In this document: positions 21,801 through 36,800 of the stretch, piece after piece
Numbering within the stretch: position 1 is the stretch's first letter
Layout: every line of letters starts with the position of its first letter
Assembly: GCF_902806685.2 (NCBI RefSeq)
Contig: NC_048554.1
Location: forward strand, 5,580,001-5,644,000
Origin: Maniola hyperantus
Lineage: Eukaryota; Arthropoda; Insecta; Lepidoptera; Nymphalidae
Length of the DNA stretch: 64,000 nt
Direction of reading: 5' to 3'
Translations under genes and position numbers: made by a program
The notes under the pieces: generated by a model
Seen by the model: only the letters and a program-made list of their open reading frames with translations
Database searches by the model: none
What the model was told of the DNA's origin: nothing

Positions 21801-24800
21801 GTCAGGTCAATAACAGCAAAAGCGTGTACGTATGAATAATTCGTGCCGAATGCCAAGCCCTCTTAAATAAATGCTAAGCTATCCATCTTCACACACTTCA
21901 TGAATTCCGTGATGGAGGTTGCCTTTTGTTGCGAAATTATGTAAGTATGTGAGTAAGGAACCTTGCTAATGAATTATTGATATAATCTAAATGCTTATAT
22001 TATATTATTATAAAGAATATTTTTTTAAATCAAGGACCAGAACAGGCAAATTAGCAATTTTAAATTTTGAAAATTGTACCCGCCAGAGCCAAGGTTTCTT
22101 TGAGTGTCAGGCTAACTGGTGTTTATTATTATTGCCTGGTGGTTTATTCTATGATATGACAGTTTTTTACCATAAGCCAACCGTTTGTGTTTTAATTGTC
22201 GCTAGTTATGTCAATTTTTTCTTTCCTCTGGATTAACTTGACATAATGTTATGTGAGTTAGAATAATTATACTGTCTTGTGTAAAAATATTCAATGCTAT
22301 TTCTAAATTGAGAGGATCGTCTAGTTGCCGAATGAGCCGAACCAATATTTCAACAATAAAATGTAGGCAAATGCCTACTGGACTTGCAATTCTCTTTATC
22401 TTTCACGAGGAGAAGGCAGCGAAGTAGCGTGAAACAGATAGCATTTTTGAAAATAGCTACTCGCGTCGCGATCATTCACTAAACGATAGTCCTGTCCTAT
22501 TCACTAGAAATTTCAGCATTCTGGTACGATAATTTTATGAAACAGGATCGTTCTGATATCGGATCGAATGATGTAGGACGCTGTCACATTTTGTGTAACA
22601 TTTTCCGATTAATTAAGCCTGATATAATATATTCTGAATTAATTTCAATAATAAACAAGTAATTATAACTGTAGGTTTTAGGCCTGTATAACCAGATCCT
22701 TTTTCATGTTAAGCGATATTTAATTTTAATTAATCGATTCATAAATCTCATTGAATTATCCACACGACACCATAACTCGGGCACAACACATACAAGTTCT
22801 GGCCGAGTTCCAAAATTTCGGCCTTGTACCTATTACCAGTTATGTATACCAGACGATACTCGTATGCGTATGTCTTGCAACAGAAATTTACATACACAGA
22901 TAAGTGGCATACAAACGAATAAATTTATTTATATGCAAGAAAATTGGTCCTAAACAAAAAATCTTACAACTCTTGATGGTATATTTAATTAGATGAAGCA
23001 TTGGTAGTATAGCTTCTCGGAAGAAACCTTCCATTTCTAAATCTTTAAAAGTAAAAAAGTCAGACCCGCGCATCAAGGGTGTCATACCTACTACAGACGT
23101 ATTTCTTCGACATTTTGCACGATAAATCAAAAACTACTTAGCAAAAAATAAATAAAAACGTACGTTGATAGACATCAGGCAGTCAGTCACTTTCTTCTTT
23201 AATGTAGATTATTTACATTAGACTTGCATCTAGACATTACAGTAGGTCGATTTCGTAAAACCTGCATCAATCATTATTACAATCTCAATTGTTCTGTTTG
23301 TGATTGGCTGAATTTGTGCGATTCTTGCTGCAACAATACATTGTAGCCAATAGTGAGCGAGCGTCAACCAATCAGAGGTGATTGCGATCGTGACATTGTA
23401 GCTGTCATTCTACCGCAATCGAGCGGCAGGCCGATTGCCGTAAACTGACATGTGACATCGCAATAGAAATATCCTTAAGAATCGTGATCGTTACAGTTGA
23501 TAAATTTGCTATCGCGGACGACTAATGCACTATATCGCATTTGGTCATTATCGACATTTTGATGACGTATTGGTAGCACGGACCTATTTATAACCCGACT
23601 AAATCGAATATCTATGGTAATCACTTGGTAATCTAGCAATTTACATGGACATAACAGTCTCCTAAATTTGGCTACGTTACTTATTACAAATAAGTAGTTA
23701 GTCTGTGGTAACTATTTAGAACCCCAGACCACAAAGTACAATTTTTTGTTGTTTTTCCTTAGTTTACGCGTTTGTTTTTTGTGAATAATTCTGCAACTTT
23801 GCTTGCTCCTCGGACTCCGGAGACTTAGTTTTTCTCACTGAACTTATACGCAAATGCCTGGGCACTGATTTGCCTAAGTATTGGGACCCTTATTGACGGA
23901 CTGTGGCTGCTTGGAAGTTAGAACTCGTAAGTTAACAAACGTTATCATTCAATACAAGTAAAGGCTCTCATGCGGGTTTCCTCACGATCTTCCCTTTCCT
24001 TCACAGCTAAGCAAGTGATATTTAGTTGTTACAATGGTATTAAACTCCGAAAAGTTAGAGGAGTTTTAACAGCGTTTCATAAAGTACCTATTATACAAAT
24101 TGAGTCCATTGCTACTGGTGGTTATGACTTCATAGTAAGTACCTCCACACTACAAGTGCTTTCTCGAGTATGTTTCCTTATGTATCTAGAGCTGCCTAAA
24201 ACGTTGCTCTTCATATGAAAGTTTGGATGTTTCTTACTCCTTCGCACCACAAATATTTAAAGAAACAATTTGGATTAGCTAAATTAGTAACAAAGATACC
24301 ATATACACTGATTCTAAAGTCTTCGCAGACAACGTCATACCTAAACAGAAGCTGGTAGTGCCTAGTGGTATAGATTAAGCAACACAGTCAGTGGTCACTT
24401 ACTCAGTTATCATAATTTTTTTTCAGGCAAAGGTGATACAGTGCTGCATTCATTTCTTCATCCTGACAAAGGTATGGATTGGAATATGTTGTGAACATGA
24501 GCTCTTGGACCCCGTGCAGACACAAATAAAATAATGAACGGTGCCAGATTAGATTTATAAGAAGCAGATGGTGATATAATTAAAATGTCAGAATCTAATC
24601 TACTTTAATAAAAGAATACATAAAAAATCATCAAACTGTTGTTTTATTTGCCTAAATAATTTAAATTCCAAAGTAATTTCTAAAGCTAAATCAATTAAAT
24701 CAGAAAATGATTTGACTTTTGGACAAGTTCCCCGAAGAGCCTAGTGGTTAGGATGTCCACCTCTGAATAATTGAAGGTTGGGGGTTCAATTCTAGGTACG

Positions 24801-27800
24801 CATCTCTAAGAGTTATGTGCGTTTTAAACAATTAATTATACTTAACTTGATTTAGCGGTGAAGGAAATATCATGAGGAAATCTGCATGCCTGAGAGTTCT
24901 CCATATTGTTCTCAAAGGAGTCAAAGGTATACTATTATGTTCAGCTTGTCGCTGGCTCACTATAGAGTACGGTTCTCTTGAGTGTGAGAAGAGTTTTGGC
25001 CATAGTCTACCATGCTGGCCAAATGCGGATTGGTAGACTTCACTTCACACACCTTCGATAACATTTTGGAGAACTCTCAGGCATGCAGGTTTCCACACGA
25101 TGTTTTCCATCACCGTTAAAGCAATGATATTTAATTATTTAGTTAAAATGCATATAACTGTTCTCCAAGAAGTTATAGGTGCGTGTAAAAAGTACTCTGT
25201 GATTCTCATTTCTCAGTGTTAGTATACCTCTATATTTAATGTACTCTGTGCATCAAACCTACTAATGAAAGAGTCATCACATATTCTTTTAAAAGTACTT
25301 ATGAGACTTACATTAATCTAAAAATACTTTTATACTATTATACTAGCTTCTAAAATTAATAATTGATTTCTTATCTAGCAGAAGAATTACTATAGCCTTT
25401 TTTAATCCCTTTCATAACTTTATTTTAATTAATATGAGTAGTAAAACGATTTGCGGATAGCTTATGTCACTGATAAAAACACCTCTCGAGTTGTTTCAAT
25501 GAAAACCTCATTTGACGTAACATTTGTCGAGGTTCTTATATGACATCAAACTTCAAAACGCGTCCGCAATAGCATTTTTCATACAATAAATTTTATCGAT
25601 AGTGTAAATTAATTGTCAAAACATTTTTTTGTCCACATCTATCCTTTGTGGACTGTCTCACCGAACCGTGATAGGAAAACCATATTTTGACATTGATGCT
25701 GTCATTAAATGATAGATGCAGTCGATTCGCAATCGGCCTGCAGGTCTCATGCAATGAACAAAAATATGTTACAAAAACTGAATGAATGAATGAAAACTGA
25801 ATTTTACGTGATCCATTCTAGGCTCATTCAACAATTTTCTTTCCTGTAATAAATAACAGCGCGGAACATCCGCCGGAAGAGTATATCGTTTCACAAAATA
25901 ACTAAGCGTCTCGGCGTGTTACGAATGGCTAAGAATATATGGGTGTCGATGTATCGGGTAATTTATAACTTTATACAGTAGCCTTACAATAAGATGTAGT
26001 GCTTGGACATGATCGCTTTGCTGAAGGGATGGCCGCAAGCTAAAGGCGGGGTGATGTAGTTTCAGCGCGTTGCGGTATATTAAGGTCTTACGGCTCGAAC
26101 GCACTGCGCGATTATTGAGCGTGCGCGTCTCCCTCGCGATTTGTCAGGATAGGTATTTTTTAAGATTAAAGAATTAATATGATTCTCAATATATATCGTA
26201 TAATTTATAGGTAACTTTTTGCAGTAAGTAGCCTTACAATAACATATAGCGCATGGAGTTGACTGGTTTGCTGATGGAATGGCTGCAAGGCAAAGTCTAT
26301 GTGGCCAAAGGTTTCAACTTGTTACGATACATCGGCTAAGGTCTTACGGCTCGAACGCACTGCGCTGATATTAAGCGTGCGCGTCTCCTTAACGATTTGT
26401 CGGGTTTCTTGTCGATCAGTCTCACAACGACATAATGCGAAAAGCAAAAGATTTAAGTTGCACGCAATGGGTCTTTGTCCGAAAAAAGTTATAGAAACGC
26501 ACCTCACATAATATTTTACTAGTCTGTTCGTGGCCTAGCGTGATAGGAGTTAATCAGATTTATGGTATTGATGGGTAACCGCAATACTGCATAGAGTGAT
26601 CTATCCGTAACACGTGGCTTGTTATACCTACATATAATCAGTCAGTAATTTAGTGATTGATCAAACACGATAGTCGGAATCACTGAAATGGAAATACACG
26701 CTGAAAGAGGTGTTTACGAAATGACAGATATTTTTTGTGTCGATTCGAAGCGCCCAAACAAGCGTAACAGTCCGTACAAAATGACTCCTCGCGTGCCATT
26801 TTAACTCTAGGGGTCAACTGTCATGTCAAAAGTTCGGTTCAACTTTAAAATAAGGACTAAAATCGTACTTTTGACATGAAATTTGACAGAAAATTTTAAG
26901 ATGGCGCGTGAGGAGTTAAATTTTACGCGTTATACCTACCAGGAATTAAAATTGACACTTTCTGTCAAAATATGGTCTGCGTGTTGACAGATTCACGTTC
27001 GTGTGATCTCACCACTGCCTGCTACCTTTTCACGGTCTTACAGTTTAACCGATTTCGATGAAACTTGATACAGAGTTAGCTTACATCCCGGGGAAGGACA
27101 TAGGCTACTTTTTATCCTTGAAAATCAAAGAGTTCCCACTTCCCACGGGATTTTACATAACCTAAGTACACGCGGATGAAGTCGCGGGCATTACCTAGTA
27201 CCCGTATATATTAACCATAGTATATATTATGGAGTAAATACTAGTAACTAGATAGGCGTATGAAATATTACATTAGGTAAAGTTGCCCACTAAACTAATC
27301 TGGGATTTATTCTTATTCAAAGAATTTCAATAAATAGAACGCTTCATAAATAAACCATGTCAAATAAAGAAACCTAGGTTTATAAGAATCATAAGCTGAT
27401 ATAAACTTCTGATAAAGTTTATGTGGTAGAAATATAACAACAAAAAAGTTTTTTATGTTACTAAAATCGGGTAAGAAAAAGATAAATAGTTCGGCAACAA
27501 AGTACGTATTGAAACGTGGCGATGATGTATTAGGTCCCTGTACCTGACATACGGACTATTCGCGGGCTATCAATAATGCCGCTTTGACTGTAAGAAACTA
27601 TATAAATATACCTAATTCATGTTTAGGTACTAACCACTAGGCTATCACAGCTTTTTTGCCATACACTAAGTAAAATCATAAAATGAAGCTTACTATACCT
27701 ACTTGAATGTAAAAACTCATCATATCCACATGATCCGGGCTGTGTAATCGCAATCTAGAACTGAAGCTGACCACAGATCGTCCTTTCATCTCTTTCCGAC

Positions 27801-30800
27801 AGAGCAGCTCTTGATCTAATTGCTTCTTAACTCCGCAAAAATTCTACTTTAATGCGAAAAATGGGAATGAAAAAGGAAATTGAATGCTGCGATTTAAAAT
27901 GGTTAAAGCACAAAAATACCTCTGGATATTAATTAAATATTAGGTAGAAATAGCGGACTATTTCTTGCTTTATAATAATTATTTTTACTTTCGTTGATAG
28001 TATGTTGCCTGTACGTATATGTTATATTATTACGTAACTAGCTTATTCCCGTGACTTCGTCCGCGTGGACTACACAAATTTCAAACCCCTATTTTACCCC
28101 CTTAGGGGTTGAATTTTCAAAAATCCATTCTTAGCGGATGTCTACGTCATAATGGCTATCTGCATGCCAAATTTCAGCCCGATGCGTCCAGCAGTTTCAA
28201 CTGTGCGTTGATAGATCAGTCAGTCAGTCATCTTTTCCTTTTATCTATTAGAAGATAAAATTTAAATAATCTCAACCTTGTCTTACGAGTTCTATTTACT
28301 TTACATACTTAATTTATATTTCCGATCGGAAAACTGTTATTTCATATAGAGATAGATTAGATTTCATAAAGAGTCATAATCACGAATATTTTCGGTCTGG
28401 TGTCTGATGGTCGGCTTCGGCCGTGGCTAGTCACCACCCTATCGGCAATGTCGTGCCGCCAAGTGATTTAGCGTCTCGGTACGATCGTGTACCAAAGGGG
28501 TATAAGTTGAATAAAAACTGCCATACCCCTTCCAGGTTAGCCCGCTTCCATCGTAAACTGCAGCATCACTTACCACCAGGCGAGATTGCGGTAAAGAGCT
28601 TACTTGTATCTGAATTTAAAAAAAATACTTAGGTATTTTTATTTAAGTAATGAATGTTCCCTGTGATGATACTGCAGTCCAAGGTTCAATTCCAGGTTGG
28701 AAAAAAATGGTTTTCCAGTGGATTAATAATATAATTGTGGACGCCTATCAATCGCGGTTCTTAGCCACAGCTTACGGACGCGTCCCATAGTTTGTTTTAC
28801 TTTTAAACCTTGTGTTTTGTTTATTTATATATTTTAAATAGTTGTAATACCTAGCTGTAAATTAATAACTATTCATATTCTATGTTTGGGAAGGCACTGG
28901 CCCCTAAGACACGGGATTTCCTAGTTTAGGGGTCAGGATTCCAGAGAGATGAACTGTACTGAGTTATTTAAATAAATAATCATTAATCATTTAATCAATG
29001 TTTCTTTGTTCTAGGACGAGAGGTTTAACCACGACATTGACCAACAAACGGGTTATAAGACGAGATCACTACTGTGTATGCCTATCAAGGACATCAATGG
29101 CGAAGTCATTGGAGTTGCACAGGTGAGGGTTTCTTACTGACAGCACTTTCTTTTCTAGGGTTCCGTACCCGAAAGGTGCCAATGGACCCCATTAGTAAGC
29201 TTCCGTTGTCCGTCCGTCCGGCCGTCTGTCTGTCAGCGGGCTGTATCTCATGAACCGTAATAGGTAGAAATTTTCACGGAGTGTGTATTTCTATAACGGC
29301 TACAACAACAAATACTTAATAACAATTTCAAAATGGCTGAGCTATGAAATTAAAAAAAAAAGTTTTCTGGCTTGTACGATGGTACGAAATCCTTCGTGTT
29401 ATCGACTCGCTCTTAACCGATTTTTTCGTTTGTTTAACATTTTTTATTAACTTTGATTCGGTACTTTATTTTAAGTCTTAGGTGCCCTTACTGAACCGAT
29501 TCTGCTTTACACTTTTGTTACGCTTGTGAACTCCCGAGTTCCAACTGTTCAATCCTGATGCTGAAGAGGTACTCCATGTTGCTGACCTAAACCTGTAGGT
29601 CGATTTTGTAAAACCTGCATCAATCATTATTACAATCTCAATTGTTGAGATTGGGTGAATTTGTGCGATTCTTGTTGCAACAATGCATTGTAGCCAATAG
29701 TGAGCGAGCGTCAATCAATCAGAGGTGATTGCGATCGTGACATTGTAGCTGTCATTCTACCGCAATCGAGCAGCTGATGATCATGAATTGATATTATGGA
29801 CAAAGTAATCACAGCTGTTTATTTATCGCAATAATTATAGCTGTTCAAAAGGTCATTATATCAAAACGAAATTTTTCCGGGTATTGAAAATCAATCGTTT
29901 CCTTTGCCAAAGGTATTCGAAATGGTTCTGAAATTACATTTACCGAGATACCTACCTATTGTAAACTGCAACTTTCTTTCCCTTTGATAGCGATCAATTG
30001 GAGAAATAAACGAAGCTTCGTTCATTTCATTCGTTTCATTTCATTTCATTTTATTTTTACCGACTGCCGCAGTGATTTCAATTTGTATTTGAAGTTTGAA
30101 ACGTATTTTGTTATGAAAATTGTGTATTCAAAAATTAAAATTTTATTTTCAACTAGCTGATGCCCGCGACTTCGTTCGCGTGGATTTACTTTTTAAAATT
30201 CCCGTGAGAACTGTTTGATTTTCCGGAATAAAAAGTAGCCTATGTCACTCTCCAGGTCTTTAACTATATACCCATGCAAAAAATCACGTCCGTTGCTCCG
30301 TTGCTCCGTTGCGACGTGATTGAAGGACAAACCAACCAACAAACACACTTTCGCATTTATAATAAAAAATATAATATAATATGGGTAGTGATAGTTTTTT
30401 TAAATCTAATTTATTTATAGGGGTTTGCTCACAAGGTCTCCCTTGTAGAATACAAACCGCATACAAAAATGTCTTGCTTTCTATGCCTAAGCCCTCTTGA
30501 TAATTTTATACGAGTAATGAAATTGTTTATTCCGGTAGTTATAAAGTGAGTAGTGCGGTTATTACCAAATGATGTGATAATAACCGAGACCGATGGCTTA
30601 GCGTTCGATGTACGGAGGATAAACTGGGATACCCAATATTCAATTACCGACCAGGGGCATTATAATAATCGTTTGATATGCGCTGTCACAACAAAATTAA
30701 AAGAACCTTTTAATTCCAGGTGATAAATAAACAAAGCGATGGACCTTTCACGTCGTACGACGAGAAGGTCTTCGCATCCTACCTCCAGTTCTGCGGCATC

Positions 30801-33800
30801 GGCCTGCGGAACGCGCAGCTGTATGAACGCTCACAGCTGGAGGTGAAGAGGAACCAAGTGCTGCTGGACCTGGCGAGGATGGTCTTCGAGGAACAGAGCA
30901 CGATAGAACACATGGTGTTGAGGATACTGACGCACACGCAAAGCTTAATACAGTGTCAACGGGTACAGGTACGTCAGGAACTTTTTTTTCATTCAGATAC
31001 AAGTTAGCCCTTTACTACGATCTTAGCTGGTGGTAAGTGATGATGGACTCTAAGATGGAAGTGGTAGCTTGGAAAGGGTATGACAGTTGTTACTAAACCC
31101 GTCCCCCTTATTGGTTTCTACACGGCATCGTACCGTACTTTTAACCTTCAATTTATGAGGCAGTTAGCTATAAGCAAATACACAAGCAAACATGGATTGT
31201 GTTTTTAAAACTATTCAGAGATTTACGCGCAGAAGTATAGTACGCGACAGATCAGAGTAAGACGCCCCGCATACCCGCACAGTCCCCGCGCTAACCCGGT
31301 GCGCGATAGCGTGGGTGACTTGCGGGTGTACGAGGCATCCCTCCGCCTCATATCCCGATTGCCATGTCGACCTGTACTATAGGTACATATTCACTACGTA
31401 GTTTAATAAGAACATAATATTGACCGTATTAATTCACTCCTATTGACTAATATTCTCTAACAAGGTAACAATTGTCAACAAATACGCAATTGCGAACGTT
31501 TTATGTATGAATAATGTACAATCAGCATCGAAATAATACGCTGGGTCACCAGTTGTATCATATCTTATCTCCGTTGCTGGGGCCTTGTATCTTATAGTCC
31601 GTACAAAATGACGCCTCACGCGTCATTTTAACTCTATGGGTCAACTGTCATGTCAAAAGTACGGTTCACCTTTGAAATAAGGACTAAAATCGTACTTTTG
31701 ACACGTAAAGTTAAAATGGCGCATGAGGACTTCAATCTTACGCGTTATAACATTAATGTAAAATAGTAGGTACCATTCGTACCAGGTATATTATATGGAT
31801 GGGATTTTATAATGTTATGGTTTATTTATTTTACAACCACTGCGTGTTAATCTTATTGTAAGGTTAATAAATCTGCCACGACGTCTTGACATTATCATTA
31901 TCAATTACACAGGAAACATAAATAATCCAATGAAAAAATAAATATTAAGTATTTTGATTGACTACCTTTATCACAAAGTATGCCTTCATATCACTACTAA
32001 TATTGCGAAAGTATGTTTGTTTGTCGGTTTGACCTTCAATCACGTCGCTACAGAGCAACGAATTGACGTGATTGATTTTTGCATGGGTATATTTAAAGAC
32101 CTGGAGAGTGACATAGGCTATTTTTTATCTCGGAAAATCAAAGACTTTCCACGGGATTTTTAAAAACTTTAATCCACCCGAACATAGTTGTGGCCATCAG
32201 CTAGTTGTAAAAAAAAGGTGTTCTTTGGTTTCAATTGTCGGTACTCAATCCAATGGGTATACGGGAAAACTCAAACGAGTTTATGATTACATCCACGGAG
32301 TAGAGATCAGAATTATTCTAATGGCGCCGATTCTGTTGTCTTTCACTAAACTAAATTTATAGTATCTGTATCTTTTTCTTTTTAATATTGCTAGAACGGG
32401 ACGGAACATGATCTTAACTTTAAAGACTCTAATTTAATGCACGCTAAAAATTTAAACAATAGGCTTGCGATTGGCAGCTAAAGTCACGAGGTTTGACAGC
32501 TCTAAATTAAATTTAAAACTGTCTAACTGTGTCTGTCTTTTTATTATTACATAAGTAAGAAGAGTAAATAATAAGAAATCCAAAATAATAATTATCCTGT
32601 TGTACACAATCTGTAAACTAAAACTACATTGATAGATCTAAATGTAGTGCTACGATCCTTTTCCGCTGGGATCATTATGAAAGGGGCATTTAAATTTGGA
32701 GATAGTATACAGTATAAATATGTAGAATTAGCCACAAAATGTATAAAAAAATGTCTTTAAAATCTAAAATATTGAACACCAGCCTTGGCAGATTAGATAA
32801 ATCTGAATTCGACTGTATTTCGCTGTTCAAATCACATTTACGTACTACATTATTTGCGCTAAAAACCAAATCTAATAAAGGTACTTGAGACGTCGTCGGC
32901 GAATGAATTCTGGAAAAACGATACTAGATATTTAATAGCATACAATTTTAACTAGATCCTTCAGACAAGCACTCGAAGACAAATATAATATAGAAAAATA
33001 AATAATTAAAGCTCAAGTTTCAAATAAGTAGTAGGTAACGAGAAATATAAAATTATATTTTATGCTCTTCGATGAAATATATTTTAATGAAGTAGCGAAA
33101 AATACTAGATTACGTGTCTCATTTCTCGAATTACTTCTACCATTGGAAAAAGCTCTGTTAAAAGTATATAAAACAAATAGTATACCACCAAGAAACCAAG
33201 CGTCAGTCTTGGTGATAGTAAGAAATATGAATTTTGTCAGCTTATTATACAAGGGAAAGTGGTATGCAAGAGGGTCACAAAAAGATACCGTGACTCAGAA
33301 ACTTAGGCCAATGATAAAGAGATGTCATTATTTAGAGCAGTGGCAGATTAAACTAGCAGTGGTCTCCAAAGTTGAAATTGTTCTTTCAAAAAAGAAAAAG
33401 TTTTAAAATAGGGTACTTATTTTTTTAATTGTTAAATTATTTTAAAATCATTACATTCATACATACATGGTAGGCACATTATCGCATCGCAGATCTGAAT
33501 ATACTTAGATACCATAACCTCGAAAGAAAACCGCAATTGCGCGACGTTATCTTTATACTTGTACATAAAGTACATTTAATATCTATATACACTTGTTTGT
33601 ATATAGGTTACAACAACTGCTTTGTCTTAATTTAATTTAATTGAATTTAAAACATCTTTTTTGCTTAATACTATGACAAAGAACTTCCATTTACATATGT
33701 ATGCATGGCAGTTCATTTTGTTTTATTTGGGTATGCCATTGAAATAAAATATCAAAATGTAGGTATTTGTATTCTCGTTTCCTTGTACGGGAACAGAAAC

Positions 33801-36800
33801 ATTCGCAGAGCCTGATTTTGGAGTTCTTCCAATTATTTAGGTCGGCTTTTTTTAAGCACTGAAAAAAATATTATGTTTGGGATAGGTATAACATTTATAA
33901 GTACGAAATGTAATCTTTTGCGAAATTTCTAATTGTTTTTCTTTTCTTACTATCCCTATAAGTTTTAAGTGCTTCCCTGGAATTATTGAATTCAATAGCT
34001 AGTATGCATTTCGTTAAAAATATATACCGTATGGTCAACTAAATGATAAATCTAGATATAAAAGTAGGTTAAAGTTAGTAACCAAGTTAGTTCTTTCATG
34101 TTCATCACTAGCTATGCCAGGAATTAAGATTTTTTTTTTTCTGAACGTCAACATTTTGATTAGATAGGTACGTTGCTAACAAAATTTGAGTAGAATAGTT
34201 ACTATATGATGCCCGCGACTTCGTCCGCGTAAATATTGGTTTTTAGAAATCCCGAGGGAATTGTTTGATCTTTCGAGATAAAAAGTAGCTCAAGTCCTTC
34301 TTCGGGATGCAAGCTATCTCTGTACCTTTATAGTTCGGTTAGTATTATCGGTTTAATAGATAGACCGTGTATAGCTAGCATACAAAATAGAATAGTAGGT
34401 ACATTGTAGAGAAGCCAACACAAAGATTTATCGACTCAAAAGAGCTTGAAAGTTAACTCTATTTGTGTAGATATTGTTTTGACTTCGAGTTGCACTATAA
34501 ATTCACGCGCCAAGAACTAGATATTCATGCCACTTTAAAATACCCGCTATCTTTGATCTCTCTGATATCGCCTTAGGTTATCGGGATTTATTATAAATTC
34601 TTGGCGCCATAACTCGTCCGCCTATCCGACGCCGGGAAATTCTATTTAATAGACACCATGTAATGATGATTGAGCCGTCGCCCGGAGGTGGCGCCGTAGC
34701 GAGCCTTATCGTGATCAACGGGCAAACAACTGAATGCTAATTGATATTTCCAACTTTCAATAGACAGGCAGATTGCGATCGGACCGGGCATGTTCGATCC
34801 AAACAGGTTTCATTGTTTTACACTAGTTTTATTACCACTAATTCTGCTATTGGCGCTACAGTCCTTTGTGAGCCTTACCTTGTCTAGTTTACCACTGATC
34901 GCGATAGGACCTCCTTCCACTTTCTTACCTCTTCGACATTCTTACCTCTAAAAGTTTTCATGTCACCACCACTGTCCCGCCGACCTTTTGCCTTACTTTC
35001 TGCCTTTCAAGACCTAGTGACCTTCTGACTAAGACTTTCTTATGATTTTATTATTATGTAAGTTGTTTTTGTTACTTGGGCTTTGGAAAATAATTTAAGA
35101 GTGCAGCCAGACTAAATTAACATTATTAGTTTACGAAATATATTAAGCGATCAGCATGATGTCGGAACTGTAAATAGCTTTATTTATTAGTTCGGACACA
35201 GCCTGGCAACTTTCCGTAGCACTTTCTGGCTGATTCTTAAGAAAGAACAATATTCAACCATGTATTGCAGACTTGGCACTTAGCCAGCATTTCCGAATTC
35301 GATACGTACAATAGCGATACTGTCTTAAAATACAGACTATACATATAAAAGGCAAAATTCCTTTTGTTTATTTTAACAAAGCCAATGCAGAAATTGCTAC
35401 TGTTCTATTTTTACTTAATCTTACTTGTATTAAAGTTGTTATTTGTTGATCACCTAATTTGAATCTGCTTAAATATTATTGCGTAAACATATCAAGCCAA
35501 TTTGTTGATTAACTTCATTTACTTATCACGCAGTGTTGATAAACTCCTCTAGGTAGACGTATGATATCAAGCGATATGCTGGGAGCAGCTGGACACAAGC
35601 GGCAGAAGGTCAAGTTCTGAGGAAATTTTTGCAAGAGACTTCTATGTCTATCGGAAACGTCAATGAGAACGCCTTTAAATCTGAGTTTCTTTGGTATCCT
35701 TTGCAGTTGCGCTCTAATAATTGCGATTCCGTCAGATAATAATGCTTTCAGAGTTTCATCTCCCATGCGTTTATAGATTTTACTTCTTGATAGTTATGTC
35801 TTCTATAACATGCATTTTCAACCTAATTATGCCCATTATTTAAAGTCATTAGTTCATGCCAAAACTGTCTACGACCGGCACCAATCGCGTTTCTTTTCGT
35901 CATTAGCAACACTTATTGTTATTGTATGAATCAGGATGTTTATATTTACAATGCGTGTGTTGAGTTTATTCTTATGCAATCAAGAAATGTCAATAGTCTT
36001 GTGACTGAAATACTCGTAGTAAGTACGCTTGTTGTATTCTAATGCGGAAATTGTAAGCTGATGAGAGATAGGAATTATGTTAGGGCCATTTCGATGTTTA
36101 AATGACAATACAAGATATCTCGACTGAATAGTGCTCGGAAAGTTTTGAATTTTCTTCTTGTGTGAAATTCCTGTGCCTGAAGAAAGACCAGTCTTTGAAC
36201 CAGTGCTAGCGATGATATGCGGTTCGCTAGGAGCCTCATTAGAAGGCTTAGAGTCACTCAACGGGTAAAGGAGGGAGCCATGCTTGGAATATTTCTTCGT
36301 GATCAAAATCAGAAATCAGAATTGAGCAGATTCGTAGAAAAATCGCAGTAACCGAGTAGCTGGAAGACTTCGAAGATAAGGTGGCGTACGGTGGGGCATA
36401 TTATTTAAAGAACCGATAGACATTGAAGTCTCAAAGTGCTAGAATAGCTACCTCTTACGGGAAAGCGCAACATTGGCAGACTCTGCACTAGTTGAACAGA
36501 CGACATCAAACAAGTCGCAGGAAAGGTTCGGCGAAACCAACAAAAATCGTGACAGATACTGCATGATGTCGAATCAGTACTCATATTATAAATGCGAAAG
36601 TGTGTTTGTTTGTTGGTTTGTCCTTCAATCACGTCGCAAAGGAGCAAAGGATCGACGGGATTTGTTGCATGGGTATAGTAAAAGACCTGTGCAACCATGT
36701 TAGCTTCGGTAGACATGGAGAGATAGACAAAATTTTCTCGTGCGCCGCATGTTAGCCCTACTGGAGAGTGACGTAGACTACTTTTTATTCTGGAAAATCA

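Noticed and set aside
33062..33406. 114-codon + strand frame as a gene
   Set aside because: No recognisable domain, AT-driven composition, an overlapping minus frame, and no splice or promoter context. A frame of this length is expected by chance in 64 kb of AT-rich DNA read in six frames.
36405..36716. 103-codon minus frame as a gene
   Set aside because: It is antisense to the decayed RT tail and runs into a Helitron-like element.
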